Source: Caenorhabditis elegans (lineage: Eukaryota; Nematoda; Chromadorea; Rhabditida; Rhabditidae). Taken from it: a stretch of DNA of 64,000 bases. The translations under genes and the position numbers were made by a program. Below are positions 10,843 to 22,591 of the stretch, piece after piece (position 1 is the stretch's first letter; each line of letters starts with the position of its first letter). The notes beneath the pieces are model-generated. The model did not search any database. It was not told the origin of the DNA and worked only from the letters and a program-made list of their open reading frames with translations. Location of the stretch: contig NC_003283.11 of assembly GCF_000002985.6 (NCBI RefSeq), positions 4,464,001-4,528,000 on the forward strand. Direction: 5' to 3'.

Positions 10843-12996
10843 ATGCCGTATATTCAAGATTTCTCACGAAATATTGCAGAATTAGGATTTCTTGCCACAT
10901 TGGCTGGAAACTCGACTCTTATATTCCTAACCAGATCGAAAACGAAACATATCCGAGGCCCATATAAGAGAATGATCATTATTTTTGCATTCCTTGGAAT
11001 CGCGTTTTCCGTGGTTGAAATGACGGCACGACCATTTGTGCACAGCTACAATGGAGCATTTGTCTACTTCAGTTTGGCGGAGGAAATCTCTGGATTGCAG
11101 GGAATTGTCACTTTTCTACTGGCTTTGTATGCGGGGCTGTATGCAATGCTAATCTCGTTTGTGGCGGTTCAGTTTATATTTCGATATTTTATTTTGAACG
11201 AGTAAGTGTAAAAAATACTCAAATACATTTTAAACGTTCGTTGAGAATTTGCAGTCATGAAACGGCTCAAATGTTGTTCCAAGGATGGAAGTTGATGATT
11301 TGGGTAATATATGCGAGCATTTTCGGAGTTGCTTGGATCTGTTTGTGCTTTTTCTGCGGAAAATTTGATGATTACTCAATGGAATATACAAGGTATTGAT
11401 AGTTAGGGATTTGAGGTTCATTTGGAATATTTATTTTTTACATTGTGCACAATATTATACTTAAAGGTGGAGGGTAAAAGTGCCCACGACAGCAAAATGA
11501 CCAAATATCATAGTGAAAAAATTCAAAGAAATGTTCTAAATTTTATAAGATTTTTTTTTCCGAGAATTGGTTTTTGCTTGCCCCTTTTACCCCTTTCTGG
11601 GAAGTCATCGATCAAAAAAACTATTACTCCGAATTTTATGTCCTACAAATATTTCAAGTATTAATATTCAAGCATTGTAAGGACAGTGCTATAGTTTTCT
11701 CAAAAAGTGGCAAAAACTCAGAGTTTGCCACTTTTTGGCTTTAATAAAAATTTTCAAACAATTTTAAAAAGCTTTACTTTCCCATTTGGCGCTACCCCAC
11801 CATAAATTATTTATAATTCGAAGATTATAATGAAAATAGATATGGCGGCCGACATCTCGCAGGTTAATGTTTATACGATTGAAAATAAAGCTTGTAACTA
11901 AAAAACCAGATATTTCCAAGAAAAATGTTTTTAGCCATGTAATAATTGCATGCTATCGTTACACTCAAACTTTGTTATTTTTGGTTTAAATTGTCTTGTT
12001 TACCATGTGATACACTTTTTCGTCAGTTCCATCGAAACAACTAGTTCTTGAATCTCAAAAGAAAATCGTTAAAAAATTTAACTCGCGAGATGTCGACTGC
12101 TATATTTTTGAGAAGCATCATGTAGTGGAATATTCAAGCATTTAAAAATGTAGGAAAATTTGAAGATTACAATTTTTCAGTTTTTTTCTGGCTAACGTTC
12201 ATAGTTTTAGAGTCAATACTTACTGGAAAAGTTTATAAATGCTATTTAAGCCTTATGTTCTCCAAAAAAGTTAAATACTCCTGGAGAAAATCAGCAATTT
12301 TCAGGGAAGAAATGAACGAAGTATATGACATGAACATCACTCAAACTGCTGGCATGATTATTGTGGCCTACGTAATTTTATTTCTAATTGTAGTATTGAG
12401 GTTTTTATTTTTGATGTTTCAGGAACCAGATCCAGAGAGCCATGATCATCTCCGATTGAGAAACAGCAGTGCAATTTTTTGGTGTGGAACAGTGTCAATT
12501 TTGGTAGGAAACGCGGCGATTTTTAAAATGTTTAAAAGAATGTTTTTAAAAGTTTTCCAGCTCATCCAATACGTGGTTATGGTTTTCTGTGGGACTTCAA
12601 TGCATTTCCAAATGGTTGAAAAACTGAAGCGCTTCTCGATGACCCACCAGCGACTTCAAAAACAATTTTTCAAAACATTAATCTGCCAGATAACTGTGCC
12701 AACAGTTCTCTTCCATCTACCCATCATCCCAGTGCTCACTGCTCCGTTCTTTAACCTAAAAATCAGCTTTCAATCTGGGATTATATACAGTTTCTTCAGC
12801 CTTTATCCGCCAATCGACAGCTTTTTGCTAATGTATATTGTGTCCGATTACCGAAATGCGTTGAGCAGTGAGTTTTATTTTTGGGCTTAACATTTTTTTC
12901 GAATTATGGTTGCTTCCAGAGTTGGTCAGCCGAAACATGCAAGTCTACACAGGAAGTACTGCAGTTTCAACTCATGTCAGCGTCAGAATGGTATAG
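10843..12996 (+). CDS. STR-family 7TM chemoreceptor
   Basis: A predicted seven-helix G-protein-coupled receptor of the nematode str/srj superfamily, normally on chemosensory cilia; its ligand cannot be told from sequence. My model joins 10843-11201, 11255-11392, 12305-12371, 12423-12503, 12561-12867 and 12920-12996, giving about 342 aa, the usual length. All phases agree. Family-like features are GPYKRMIIIFAF (end of TM1 loop to TM2), DDYSMEYTREEM before TM5, SHLRLRN-like 'HDHLRLRN' in the third loop, QKQFFKTLICQ before TM6, and PPIDSFLLMYIVSDYR in TM7. The 912-base intron 2 is packed with foldback elements. Exons 1-3 and all their introns are duplicated inverted at 13663-15191. The left copy appears intact and is probably the functional one. 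The exact member (str or srj number) is not recognised. Confidence 0.85.
11464..11801. repeat. Foldback element, AAGGTGGAG...GGCGCTACCCCACC ends
   Basis: Terminal inverted sequences are AAGGTGGAGGGTAAAAGTGC at left and CATTTGGCGCTACCCCACC at right. Inside is a hairpin of AAAAAGTGGCAAA with TTTGCCACTTTTT. The same family is present at 34163-34627 in unc-62 intron 1 and as a partial copy near 60740-60860. It lies in receptor intron 2 and is duplicated in the right arm at 14233-14570. Confidence 0.7.
11839..12106. repeat. Foldback element with GACATCTCGC ends
   Basis: ATATGGCGGCCGACATCTCGC at the left pairs with GCGAGATGTCGACTGCTATA at the right with a few mismatches. It sits inside receptor intron 2, next to the preceding element, and is duplicated at 13928-14195. 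Confidence 0.7.
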
Positions 12997-13607
12997 TTGA
13001 AAAATGATGGATCTCCAGAAAACGCACTAAATTCTTTTAAAATCTATTTATTTCCAGATATATATGTATATAAATATTTTTTTATTTTTTATTTTCAAAC
13101 ACTCAGCAGTATTTATTTTTTATTTTTCACTTAAAAATAACATCCTTACGATTATCACAATTCTCTGAAACTTAATAGAATCCTCAAGATCTTTTATTTT
13201 TTGGTTTTTTTTTTCAGAATTCGTACAAATTTCTTTGTTTCCCTATTTCTTAAGTTAAGAAAAAACATTTAAATAGTCTAATATTAAAGTTGATTTTCTC
13301 TTTTGGTTTTTCTACTGTGAGTCTTCAACCTGTAATTTGAATATATTGAGTTTAAAGATTCGAAAAATTCGCAAGATTTAAGCTTTTTGTAATGACCTTT
13401 TAATAAGATATTGTGTTTTTCCACTCAGTAAATAAACGGAGTGAGATGTATAAGATTACGATCTGATAAATTGTTTTCATAAAGTTAAAAATTCCAAAAC
13501 ATTAATTTATGTACAAATTAAGAGGCTATAAAAGAGTTAGAAATTTTTTGAAACAGTGGTTTAATAAGATTCTGTGCGAACGGAGTAATGTGACATCCAT
13601 CGAAGTA
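12997..13607. other. Spacer of the inverted repeat: 3' flank of the receptor gene
   Basis: The full spacer is 12427-13607. This part after the receptor stop codon is AT-rich, with a candidate AATAAA at about 13431 but none close to the stop. No other gene is seen. Confidence 0.6.
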
Positions 13608-15191
13608 GTTCCTGAGACATCAAAAATAAAAACCTCAATACTACAATTAGAAATAAAATTACGTAGGCCACAATAATCATGCCAGCAGTTTGAGTGATGT
13701 TCATGTCATATACTTCGTTCATTTCTTCCCTGAAAATTGCTGATTTTCTCCAGGAGTATTTAACTTTTTTGGAGAACATAAGGCTTAAATAGCATTTATA
13801 AACTTTTCCAGTAAGTATTGACTCTAAAACTATGAACGTTAGCCAGAAAAAAACTGAAAAATTGTAATCTTCAAATTTTCCTACATTTTTAAATGCTTGA
13901 ATATTCCACTACATGATGCTTCTCAAAAATATAGCAGTCGACATCTCGCGAGTTAAATTTTTTAACGATTTTCTTTTGAGATTCAAGAACTAGTTGTTTC
14001 GATGGAACTGACGAAAAAGTGTATCACATGGTAAACAAGACAATTTAAACCAAAAATAACAAAGTTTGAGTGTAACGATAGCATGCAATTATTACATGGC
14101 TAAAAACATTTTTCTTGGAAATATCTGGTTTTTTAGTTACAAGCTTTATTTTCAATCGTATAAACATTAACCTGCGAGATGTCGGCCGCCATATCTATTT
14201 TCATTATAATCTTCGAATTATAAATAATTTATGGTGGGGTAGCGCCAAATGGGAAAGTAAAGCTTTTTAAAATTGTTTGAAAATTTTTATTAAAGCCAAA
14301 AAGTGGCAAACTCTGAGTTTTTGCCACTTTTTGAGAAAACTATAGCACTGTCCTTACAATGCTTGAATATTAATACTTGAAATATTTGTAGGACATAAAA
14401 TTCGGAGTAATAGTTTTTTTGATCGATGACTTCCCAGAAAGGGGTAAAAGGGGCAAGCAAAAACCAATTCTCGGAAAAAAAAATCTTATAAAATTTAGAA
14501 CATTTCTTTGAATTTTTTCACTATGATATTTGGTCATTTTGCTGTCGTGGGCACTTTTACCCTCCACCTTTAAGTATAATATTGTGCACAATGTAAAAAA
14601 TAAATATTCCAAATGAACCTCAAATCCCTAACTATCAATACCTTGTATATTCCATTGAGTAATCATCAAATTTTCCGCAGAAAAAGCACAAACAGATCCA
14701 AGCAACTCCGAAAATGCTCGCATATATTACCCAAATCATCAACTTCCATCCTTGGAACAACATTTGAGCCGTTTCATGACTGCAAATTCTCAACGAACGT
14801 TTAAAATGTATTTGAGTATTTTTTACACTTACTCGTTCAAAATAAAATATCGAAATATAAACTGAACCGCCACAAACGAGATTAGCATTGCATACAGCCC
14901 CGCATACAAAGCCAGTAGAAAAGTGACAATTCCCTGCAATCCAGAGATTTCCTCCGCCAAACTGAAGTAGACAAATGCTCCATTGTAGCTGTGCACAAAT
15001 GGTCGTGCCGTCATTTCAACCACGGAAAACGCGATTCCAAGGAATGCAAAAATAATGATCATTCTCTTATATGGGCCTCGGATATGTTTCGTTTTCGATC
15101 TGGTTAGGAATATAAGAGTCGAGTTTCCAGCCAATGTGGCAAGAAATCCTAATTCTGCAATATTTCGTGAGAAATCTTGAATATACGGCAT
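13561..15191 (-). pseudogene. Truncated inverted copy of the STR receptor
   Basis: Exons 15191-14833, 14779-14642 and 13729-13663 are the mirror of receptor exons 1-3, with the same splice sites and an intact frame. Homology stops at 13608, four bases into the mirror of exon 4. Read on, the frame adds about 15 unrelated residues (ELLRWMSHY...) and stops at 13563-13561. TM5-TM7 are missing, so this copy cannot make a normal receptor. It might still be transcribed, since the promoter-proximal DNA was copied too. Confidence 0.85.
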
Positions 15192-16735
15192 GTTGATGTA
15201 CAAAATGAATGTAAAATGTTTCTTGCTCAATGTGAGCGGCAGGAAATTAATACGTCAATGTAAAAAAGAAATGTTTGGCACTATTCTGATAGGTAGCACA
15301 GTTATTATTGTCTAGACAATGAAAGTAATTATTTTTAATGGTGAAGTAATGTAGTCCCAGTCAGGGGGGTGTGCGGCATATCTATTTTTCCAACATTCGC
15401 CGAGCACGGTAAATTCGGCAAATTTGGCAAATTTGCCGTGCTTAACAAACTCCAAAAAATGTGATACTTTTTGATGTTTTTTTAGAGCACCAAAACTACT
15501 GAATTCTGAACAAAAATCTGGTGTCTAAAAAAGTTCCGTGTAGTGTGTCTGCTTAAGCATAAAAATTACTCAATTTTGTGCCATTTTACTAAATTTTTGG
15601 TGACAAAATCATTAGTTTTGGCCAAAATTGTCAAATTTTTGATGTGTGCGCCAATTTTGGCAAATCTAATTTCTTGAAATTGGCCGTGCTCGGCAATTTG
15701 GGCAAATTCGCCGAACTTGCCAAACGGCGAATTTGCCGCACATCCCTGGCCCCAATATGCGAAAAATAACTGTAAAACATTTGGTGGTAAACGAACCCGT
15801 GAATTGATTGCAGTTGAAAAAATACTGAAAATAGAAGTTCCAGAAAATTTTAGATTTTGGTAAGAAGCTAAAAACAAACCAGATATGTTATGTCTCAAAA
15901 GTAGGCACACTTACATACCAGGGCTGTGCGGAAAACGAGATTTACGCCAACCGGCAATAGCCGAAGTTGCCGAACCCATAAAGTTTCGGCAACCGGCAAC
16001 TTTTCGGTTGCCGAAACGTCGGCAACTTTTGGTTGCCGAAACGTCGGCAACTTTTCGGCAACCGGCAACCAGATTTCAAAGTTTTTTTGTTGAAATTATA
16101 TTTTTGAGCGTTTTGGAAAAAATTCTGGTCGTTTTTCTCGTTTACAGTGAATTTTAGCATTTTTCAGGCTCTCTGAATGCTTCTTTCTGAGCTACAAAGT
16201 GTTTGACATTGATATCGGCAATTGCCGAAGTTGCCGAACCTAAAAATTCCGGCAACTTGGTTGGCCGCACATCACTGTTAATATATCTGTTAGGCCTTCC
16301 GGTACCTGTTACAGTAATATAATATCCCCTGAATTACCGGAAGCCGTGATTCTGTGGTAAAACAAAACAAAACGAAACAAAAAAATCAATTTATTCATAA
16401 ATCACCCATCATTCAGTGCCCTTCATACAACCTATTTCTTATTTTTCTTCGATCTCTTGGTCTTATCGGATTGCTCGACCTTCAGACTAGCCACTTTCTC
16501 AAGCGTGTCATCTTCATCTGACTTTTCCTGATAGAATCCGTTCTTCATTTTCTCCTTCTTATCAACTTCATTTTCAGCCATCTTCTTCTTTTTCTTACTC
16601 TCCGTTGGCATCTCGAATTTGGGGAATGGCTTCTGCGATTGGTCGACCGGTTTTGCATCAGCTGCACCACCATCTGGAACCGGGCTCTTCGTGTCTCCCT
16701 TATCATCCTTTGGGTCTTCTTTCTTCTCATCTGAG
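13608..16735 (-). repeat. Right arm of 3.1-kb inverted repeat
   Basis: Reverse complement of 9299-12426 with equal length. It carries the headless membrane-protein exon, the truncated receptor and all repeats of the left arm. Its outer end abuts the remains of an oac-type gene. Its inner end lies beside the 3' flank of the intact receptor gene. Confidence 0.97.
16432..16735 (-). pseudogene. Headless copy of the membrane-protein last exon
   Basis: Mirror of 9299-9602. It contains the Lys-rich tail up to the stop codon (16434-16432) and the poly(A) signal, but the membrane segment, the exon-3 acceptor and first 47 bases of that exon are absent. By chance the new flanking DNA reads TTACTCAG just before the copied ATGAG, which would work as a splice acceptor, so a chimeric transcript is conceivable but not shown. 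Confidence 0.85.
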
Positions 16736-16820
16736 TAAGTGTTTTTGCCAAAAATAAAACTAAAAAATAGTATTTCTTTCTGATTACAACCTGGAATTAA
16801 TTACCCCACTAAAACTTTAC

Positions 16821-17546
16821 CTGTTAAACGCAATTTGCTCAGAAGATAGTAAACATTTCCCAAGCGATACAATAATTAGCGCCATATGACACAAAACAAG
16901 AGAAGTTTCATTTCTGCACATGGAAAAAACCAAAAAAATTGCCGGGACAAGTAGGTAAAACTGCATCTCGACGCACAATGACCAGGTATAAGTGAAATGT
17001 CGTCTGCTTGATTAAGCTGAAATTTTTGGTTTTTTTTTTTTTGAAAATTTTGAAGAAAGAATTATCGATGAAAAGTGTCACACCATTTTGAAATACATGT
17101 TATCGTCCGAGTGCCATATTATGGTACAAGAAAATTGAGCTGAACGCGGAGTCCATGTTCATCGAAAGAAAAGTTGTGGGGAATATGAAGAATACCAGCA
17201 CACATCCTGTATTACATTTGTGTCAATACCAAAGAATTTGAACACTTCAACTGACCAATAAGAACAGTTAGCAAATACAGAGGTAAAATCCGTTTTGAAC
17301 GACGAAAATAAAATTGATAGACTGAATTCCAAGTGATAGGTTTTGAGCTAATAATCATCGCCATAAGAAAACCGGAAAGCACAAAAAACCTAAAAAAAGT
17401 TAATATGAATCTATTGAATTGATAAATTTGCAATTTTACATGTCGACTCCAATATAGCCGTTTGGAAATGTTTTCGGAAAGAAGTGAAAGGCCAGAACTG
17501 CTCCGATTGCAAGCCCTCGGAGGCCTTGGAGATCATCTCGTTTCAT
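16821..17546 (-). pseudogene. oac-type acyltransferase-3 family pseudogene (5' part)
   Basis: Worm OAC proteins are multi-pass acyltransferase-3 membrane enzymes thought to move acyl groups to extracellular or lipid substrates. Exons read on the minus strand: 17546-17440 (MKRDDLQGLRGLAIGAVL...GYIGVD), 17389-17256 (FFVLSGFLMAMI...YFRRSKRILPLYLL), 17206-17084 and 17016-16821 (FTYTWSLCVEMQFYLLVP). The motifs HFFP, GYIGVDMFFVLSGFLM, RRSKRILPLY and WSLCVEMQFYL match the family order. Two breaks are seen: exon 3 must shift frame before SDDNMYFKM, otherwise it stops at GR*, and exon 4 must shift between ADD and HFTYTW. After 16821 the gene is cut off by the inverted repeat, so the C-terminal two thirds are missing. 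It is therefore very probably dead. The exact oac number is not recognised. Confidence 0.8.
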
Positions 17547-19504
17547 GTTTTTACTAAATTCGGAACAGGTTTAGCTTGTATGTAGAAAATTTTGAACCCA
17601 AAAAAACCGTATTTCTTCTCATAGTATTGCACATTTTTAAAAGTTATATCTCGGTTAACATTAAATATGGCAAAAAAATAATTGTTTTACAAAACGATAG
17701 ATAAAGAAATAACAAATATTTTATCAGTTGACAAGTTTTGTATAGAACAACGGACAACGGAGATATAAGCTGTCAAAGTTGAACAATTGACGTAATACTA
17801 AAAGTAGAAATACGGTGTATTATATAATCGTTTTTAAAAAAAAGTTTTAGAATTTTCTAAAAATCCAAATTTTTCATAATTGCATAGAACATTAAAAACA
17901 TTACAAAAAACATCAAAAAAGATGCAGCACGAGGAACCTGACATCTCAAATACACACTGAATTATGCCCTTCTCGAGTGATCTGCTTTCGGAAGATAGCT
18001 ATCGAACCCGGTAGATCAGCCTCTCGTAGATCAAATATGCGTGATAGATTGAAAATTAATCCCGAAATGTTCTTTAATATTGTAGATTCGTAATCTGTGA
18101 AATCGAAGAACCACGCTATCAAGTTTTGTTTCAAAAACTGGAAAATGCTGAACCCAAGTTTAGGAATTTTAAGAAATCGTGTACTTACCTCAAATTTTTA
18201 TTTTTAATTTTCAGTAGAGGCTAGTTAGACACTTTTAGTTGCTTGGCCGTTAATCAATGGAAATTTAATAATTTATACTGTACATATGTTATTTTTCTCT
18301 ATTTTTTCCATTTTATTTTCGGCAACCGGTTTTTGGAATTTTTTTTGTCAGATTTTTACAGTTTATGTTCTGGATGGGATTGTTTTTTTTAATCTCAAAA
18401 TTTTTGCACGTTTCAGGTTTCAATATCATTTTACATATTCAATGAGAAATCAACTTTTCTGCAGAAGCCAGCGTCCACTTCAAAATAATTTTTGAACGGT
18501 ATAGCAAATTGATAATAGTTAAGATTTCAACAACCAGGCTGTCACATAAAAATTGCACTCTATAAAAAATCGGTTTTTCAAAGAATTGGCAAACGTACAG
18601 AACTGTTCATTTCAGTACGAAAGTATAACTTTTTCAAATCAAATATTTAAAAAAAATGTAGAAAATTGTTTGTTCAATCTGAAATTTTTATTCATTTTTA
18701 TTTGAAAGTTTAAAAAATACCTCAAACGGTCGTTGAAAATTTCAGTTTGCTGTGAAAAATTCAAAGTAATTTTTGCACAAAACAACAATTTTAAGGCCCT
18801 ATTTAAAGTTTCTTTTAGATTTTTCAACAATAAACTTTTTATTTTCAGAAGGCCTTTCCGGCATTTCTATTTTTTTTTTTTTGACTGTAAATATAACTTT
18901 TTAAAACAATTTTTGAAAATTTTTACTATGATATTTCCTAATTTTGGCACGATATTACGCTACTTCACCTTTTAAAAATTTTTAATTTGTGTCTTTTGTT
19001 GTTTTTTCATTACTTCAAACGATCAAATAATGATTTTCGAACTCACCCACTTTTCGGTCATCTGACAACACTTTTCCCCTCTTATCTAGGCGTCCTTCAT
19101 TTCAACGTCGTCCACTTCCTACTACTGTTTCATCACATGAACATCTATCTGCATGTATTTCAAATTTCTGTCAATAGTCTCAGTTCTCACATTGCCACAA
19201 ACAAAAACAATTGTCATGTTTTTGGAATTTGCATGAAAAAAAAGTGAAAATTGGCCTCCGCATCATTGAACATTTTCCGTTACGGTCTTTTCATCTTTTT
19301 TCTATTTTTCCGGCATTCATTTTTTGTGACTGAGCGAAAACCGTTTGTTCATCTCTCGTCTCTATTTCTTGCCGATGGTCACAAAATACCTCTTATCATT
19401 TATTTTGTTTATCATTTTGTCATCTATTGGTTTAAACGTAGCTTCTCCTTTTACATTTATCAGTTTTCTGCTTTTCGGTCATATTCATTTTGAGTATTTG
19501 CAGA
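17547..19504. other. Intergenic: oac remnant to aldo-keto reductase
   Basis: No gene is firmly supported. A minus-strand open frame at 18134-17946 (IAWFFDFTDYESTILKNI... ending SVCI) is less repetitive than its surroundings and could be an orphan exon, with no recognised family. A degenerate GACAGC-type foldback lies at 17643-17790. The last bases, TTTGAGTATTTGCAG just before the ATG at 19505, look like a trans-splice acceptor. Confidence 0.45.
17643..17790. repeat. GACAGCTTATATCTC foldback element, degenerate copy
   Basis: Left 'GTTATATCTCGGTTAA' and right 'GGAGATATAAGCTGTCAAAG' are inverted relatives, with 'ATCAGTTGACAAGTTTTGTA' in the middle. Same family as 25413-25560, 27979-28114, 30449-30600, 31814-31970, 32734-32886, 36299-36446, 38333-38480 and 42439-42580. 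Confidence 0.6.
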
Positions 19505-22417
19505 ATGACCGTAGACTCTATTCCATTGAATACCGGAGCTCAGCTTCCACTTTTCGGATTGGGAACGTGGCAGGTGAAGGATGAAGCTGAGCTGACTGTG
19601 GCTCTTCGTGCAGCTCTTGATGCTGGATACAGACTTATTGGTGAGTGCTGTCCTAGATGGAAACCATAATTTTTTTTTAGTCATGTTTTCTTTTCTTCTT
19701 CCATTTGAGATGTCACAAAAAAATAATTGGAAAATAAAAACCGATTTAAAAAATGTTATTTTTGGCCAAAAACGGAAAACTCAAAAAAAAAGTGGTGGCT
19801 TGCTCAAACCAGTTAATTAAATTTTTTGCACAATTGAAAAAAAACATTAAAAATTTTGAAATTTTTTTCCAACATTTTTTACATTCGGTAACTACGACCC
19901 ATTTTCAAAAAACCGACAAACTTTACTCACACCTTTAACTTCAGATTTTCCCATTCAAATTCTAGGTATTTTTCTACTTTTTGACACAAATGTTGAGATT
20001 TTTTACGGTGTCCAGTTTTTCGAGTTTTCGAATAAAACCATTGGCAAAGTTGATCCTTGGAGGGCAGTTTTGACAACGTTTTGACAACTGAAAATCCCAT
20101 TTTTTCAATATTCAGACACTGCTCACCTCTACCAAAACGAGCACATTATTGGAAAAGTGCTCCATGAGTACATCTCATCTGGAAAACTGAAACGCGAGGA
20201 CATCTTCGTCACCTCTAAACTTCCATTTACCGCTCACGCCCCGGAAGATGTTCCAAAATGTGTGGAAAGCCAATTGAAGGCGCTTCAACTTGAGTATATT
20301 GACCTGTATTTGATCCATTGCCCATTCCCATTCAAACATCAGGAGGGAAGCTTTGCTCCATTGATGGAGAATGGAGAGCTTGCTGTTACAGAAATCGCTC
20401 ATATTGATACATGGAGAGCGTTGGAGAAGTTGTACAAGGAGGGAAAGCTTAAGGTTTGTGAGATTTGGTCTTGAAGGAACATCAGCAATTTCGATTTCCA
20501 TAAAGTAATTGAATCAGGGGTGGGCGGCAATGCCATTCGGCAAATTTTTTTGTCGACAAGTTCGGCAAAACGGCAAATTGCCGGTTTGACGGTTTGCCGG
20601 AAGTTTTCATTTTCGGCAATTCGCTGATTCGCCGTTCGCCATTATATAAATTTGCCGGAAGTGTTTAGAGGGAATTTTTTATAAGACGGAAGCACTTAAC
20701 ACTGTGTCTTTTTGAAATTTTTTCCCGTTTTCATTAAACATTTTCAAAGGATTTGCTTATTTTTCAAAACAGATGTAGAAACATTCATAGGATGCGTACA
20801 ATTTTGCCGATTAAAATTGAAATTCTGAAATTTCCAAAAAAAAAAGTGCAAAACCACAATTTTTCGAAAATTATTGGCCTTTTTTCCGGCAAATTCGGTA
20901 AGCAATTTGTCAGTTTGCCGATTTGGCGGAAATTTTTAAACAGGCAGTTTGCCCGAAAAATCGTTTGCCGTCCATGTGATGAAAAGTTTGTATTAAAAAT
21001 GTTCTTATTAAATTTTTTCTTGAAAATTTCCAGTGGTTTATTCAAAAAATGTAGTCAAAATTAGACCCACCGGGTGTCAGCTGCTGTAACGTTTTTTGGA
21101 ATACATATACTTATAAAATTTCAGCAGAATGTAGAAAAATTAGTTGCCAATATTTTGTTAACTATCCATGTTCAAGTTACACGTAGTGTTCTTTCTCCAA
21201 AAATATAATTTTCAGGCCCTTGGAGTATCCAACTTCAGTTGCAACCAGCTTCAAGCGCTCTATGACGCCGCCGAAGTGAAGCCAGCCAACCAACAAGTCG
21301 AGTGTCACATCTATTGGCCACAACAAGAGCTCCGTGCTCTGTGCAAAAAACTCGGAGTCACTGTTACAGCATACGCACCACTTGGCTCACCAGGCAGAAA
21401 AGCTGCTCGTCCGGACGGTGTCTGGCCGGAAGGTGACCCACTTCTCGAGCCAATCGTCAAACAACTGGCTGCCAAGTATCACAAAACTGCTGCACAGATT
21501 CTCATTCGCCACCTGACTCAACACGGTATTTCGACGATTCCGAAGAGTGTCAGTCCGGACAGAATTGTTGAGAATATCTCGACGTTTGATTTTAAGCTGA
21601 GCGATGAGGATATGCACACTTTGAACAGTATCGAGACCAGAACTAGACTTTTCATCGCTGATTTGTAGGTTTTTTATCTATGGAACGAATGTTTTAAAAT
21701 TAAAAAAAACCATTTCAAGTTTGAAACTTTTATATTTTTGTCGAAATTATTTCCCCTCCACTCGCTCACTTCAGGATATTTTCCCGTCAGTGGGCCGGTA
21801 AATCTTCAGTAGTCCAAACCAAGAGTGCGCTGCAATTGGCAATTTCATCAATTGCCGGTTTTGAAAAATTCCGGCAATCGGCGATTCCGGCGATTGCCGA
21901 AATTGCAGAAATTGTCGATTGCCGGACATTTTCGGCGATTTTCAAACCTAACTATATTTCGGAAATTGAAAAAATTGCAAATTGGTTTTTAGTATTCAGT
22001 TAGTCATTTTCTGAAAGAAAGCGTTAAATCCATCAAGGATTCAATCATTTTGAGCTTGAAAAAGGAAAATTGTTCCTTAAAATGCATGTTTAGGCTAAAA
22101 TTATATTTCCGGCAATTCTGATTTCCGGCAACTGGCAATTTTGGCAATTGCCAGTTTTGGAAATTTTCGGCAATTGACAATTTTGCCAACTGCCGAAATT
22201 TCCAAAATTGGCAAAAATTCGATGGTCCAAACTCAAGAATTCCAGCTCAAAATTATACAATCCTATAAACAAATTAAATCACACTTTTCCTCGTGTAGTA
22301 CACAAAGCTATGCAAATTATCATTGTATAATTTTTCAGCGCTGTCAAGCATCCATTCTTCCCACACGACGACATTGACACCTCCAAAGTTCCAAAAGTTG
22401 GGATCAGACTTCACTAG
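19505..22417 (+). CDS. Aldo-keto reductase (NADPH-dependent)
   Basis: It should reduce aldehydes or ketones to alcohols with NADPH in the cytosol. Model: 19505-19640, 20116-20453, 21216-21664 and 22339-22417, giving 333 aa, close to the usual 310-330; phases 1, 0, 2 agree. The start has GAQLPLFGLGTWQV, the first strand of the TIM barrel. The tetrad is complete: Asp46, Tyr51 (DTAHLYQNE), Lys80 (VTSKLPF) and His113 (DLYLIHCP). GVSNFS and the cofactor loop IPKSVSPDRIVENI are present. Exon 3 ends at GATTT before GTAGGT rather than reading TTGTAG, since only this joins AVKHPFFPHDDID in frame. The ATG follows TTTGCAGA, probably an SL1 acceptor. Introns 2 and 3 are filled with TTTGCCGG/GGCAATTG repeats. 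It resembles what I remember of T08H10.1, but I cannot verify that. Confidence 0.93.
20513..20977. repeat. TTTGCCGG-type foldback element, copy 2
   Basis: It starts with CAGGGGTGGGCGGCAA and ends with GCCGTCCATGTG. The core carries 'ATAAGACGGAAGCACTTAA' and 'CATAGGATGCGTACAA', as in the copies at 1195 and 50055. It lies in intron 2 of the reductase. Confidence 0.75.
21835..22215. repeat. GGCAATTGCCG foldback modules in reductase intron 3
   Basis: Left modules GGCAATTTCATCAATTGCCG pair with right ones of the form GGCAATTGCCAG and CCAACTGCCGAAATT. 'AAATTATATTTCCGGCAA' type sequence in the right half has a relative at 61010-61275. Confidence 0.65.
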
Positions 22418-22523
22418 ACTTTTGGCTCAACTTGTGAATTAGAAAACAAAATGGATTGTAGAACTCTTTATCGCACATTTCTTATTATGAATATTTGTAA
22501 TTTTGATTCGAAATAATGAAGTA

Positions 22524-22526
<3 letters not shown>

Positions 22527-22589
<63 letters not shown>
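22527..22589. repeat. (TA)n microsatellite
   Basis: About 31 consecutive TA dinucleotides follow the reductase gene. Confidence 0.97.

Positions 22590-22591
<2 letters not shown>

Larger units (their letters stand above)
9299..12426 (+). repeat. Left arm of 3.1-kb inverted repeat
   Basis: Every position x in this arm pairs with 26034-x in the right arm (13608-16735) with no indel. The ends are sharp: outside 9299 and beyond 12426 pairing stops at once. I found two mismatches (10087/15947 and 12418/13616) while comparing long stretches. The arm holds the end of the small membrane-protein gene and exons 1-3 of the chemoreceptor. Confidence 0.97.

Noticed and set aside
12255..12890. 211-codon frame read as one receptor exon starting MFSKKVKYSW
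   Set aside because: Spliced into exons starting at 12305, 12423 and 12561 the frame gives the continuous family pattern SMEYTREEMNEV and removes two short introns with good sites.
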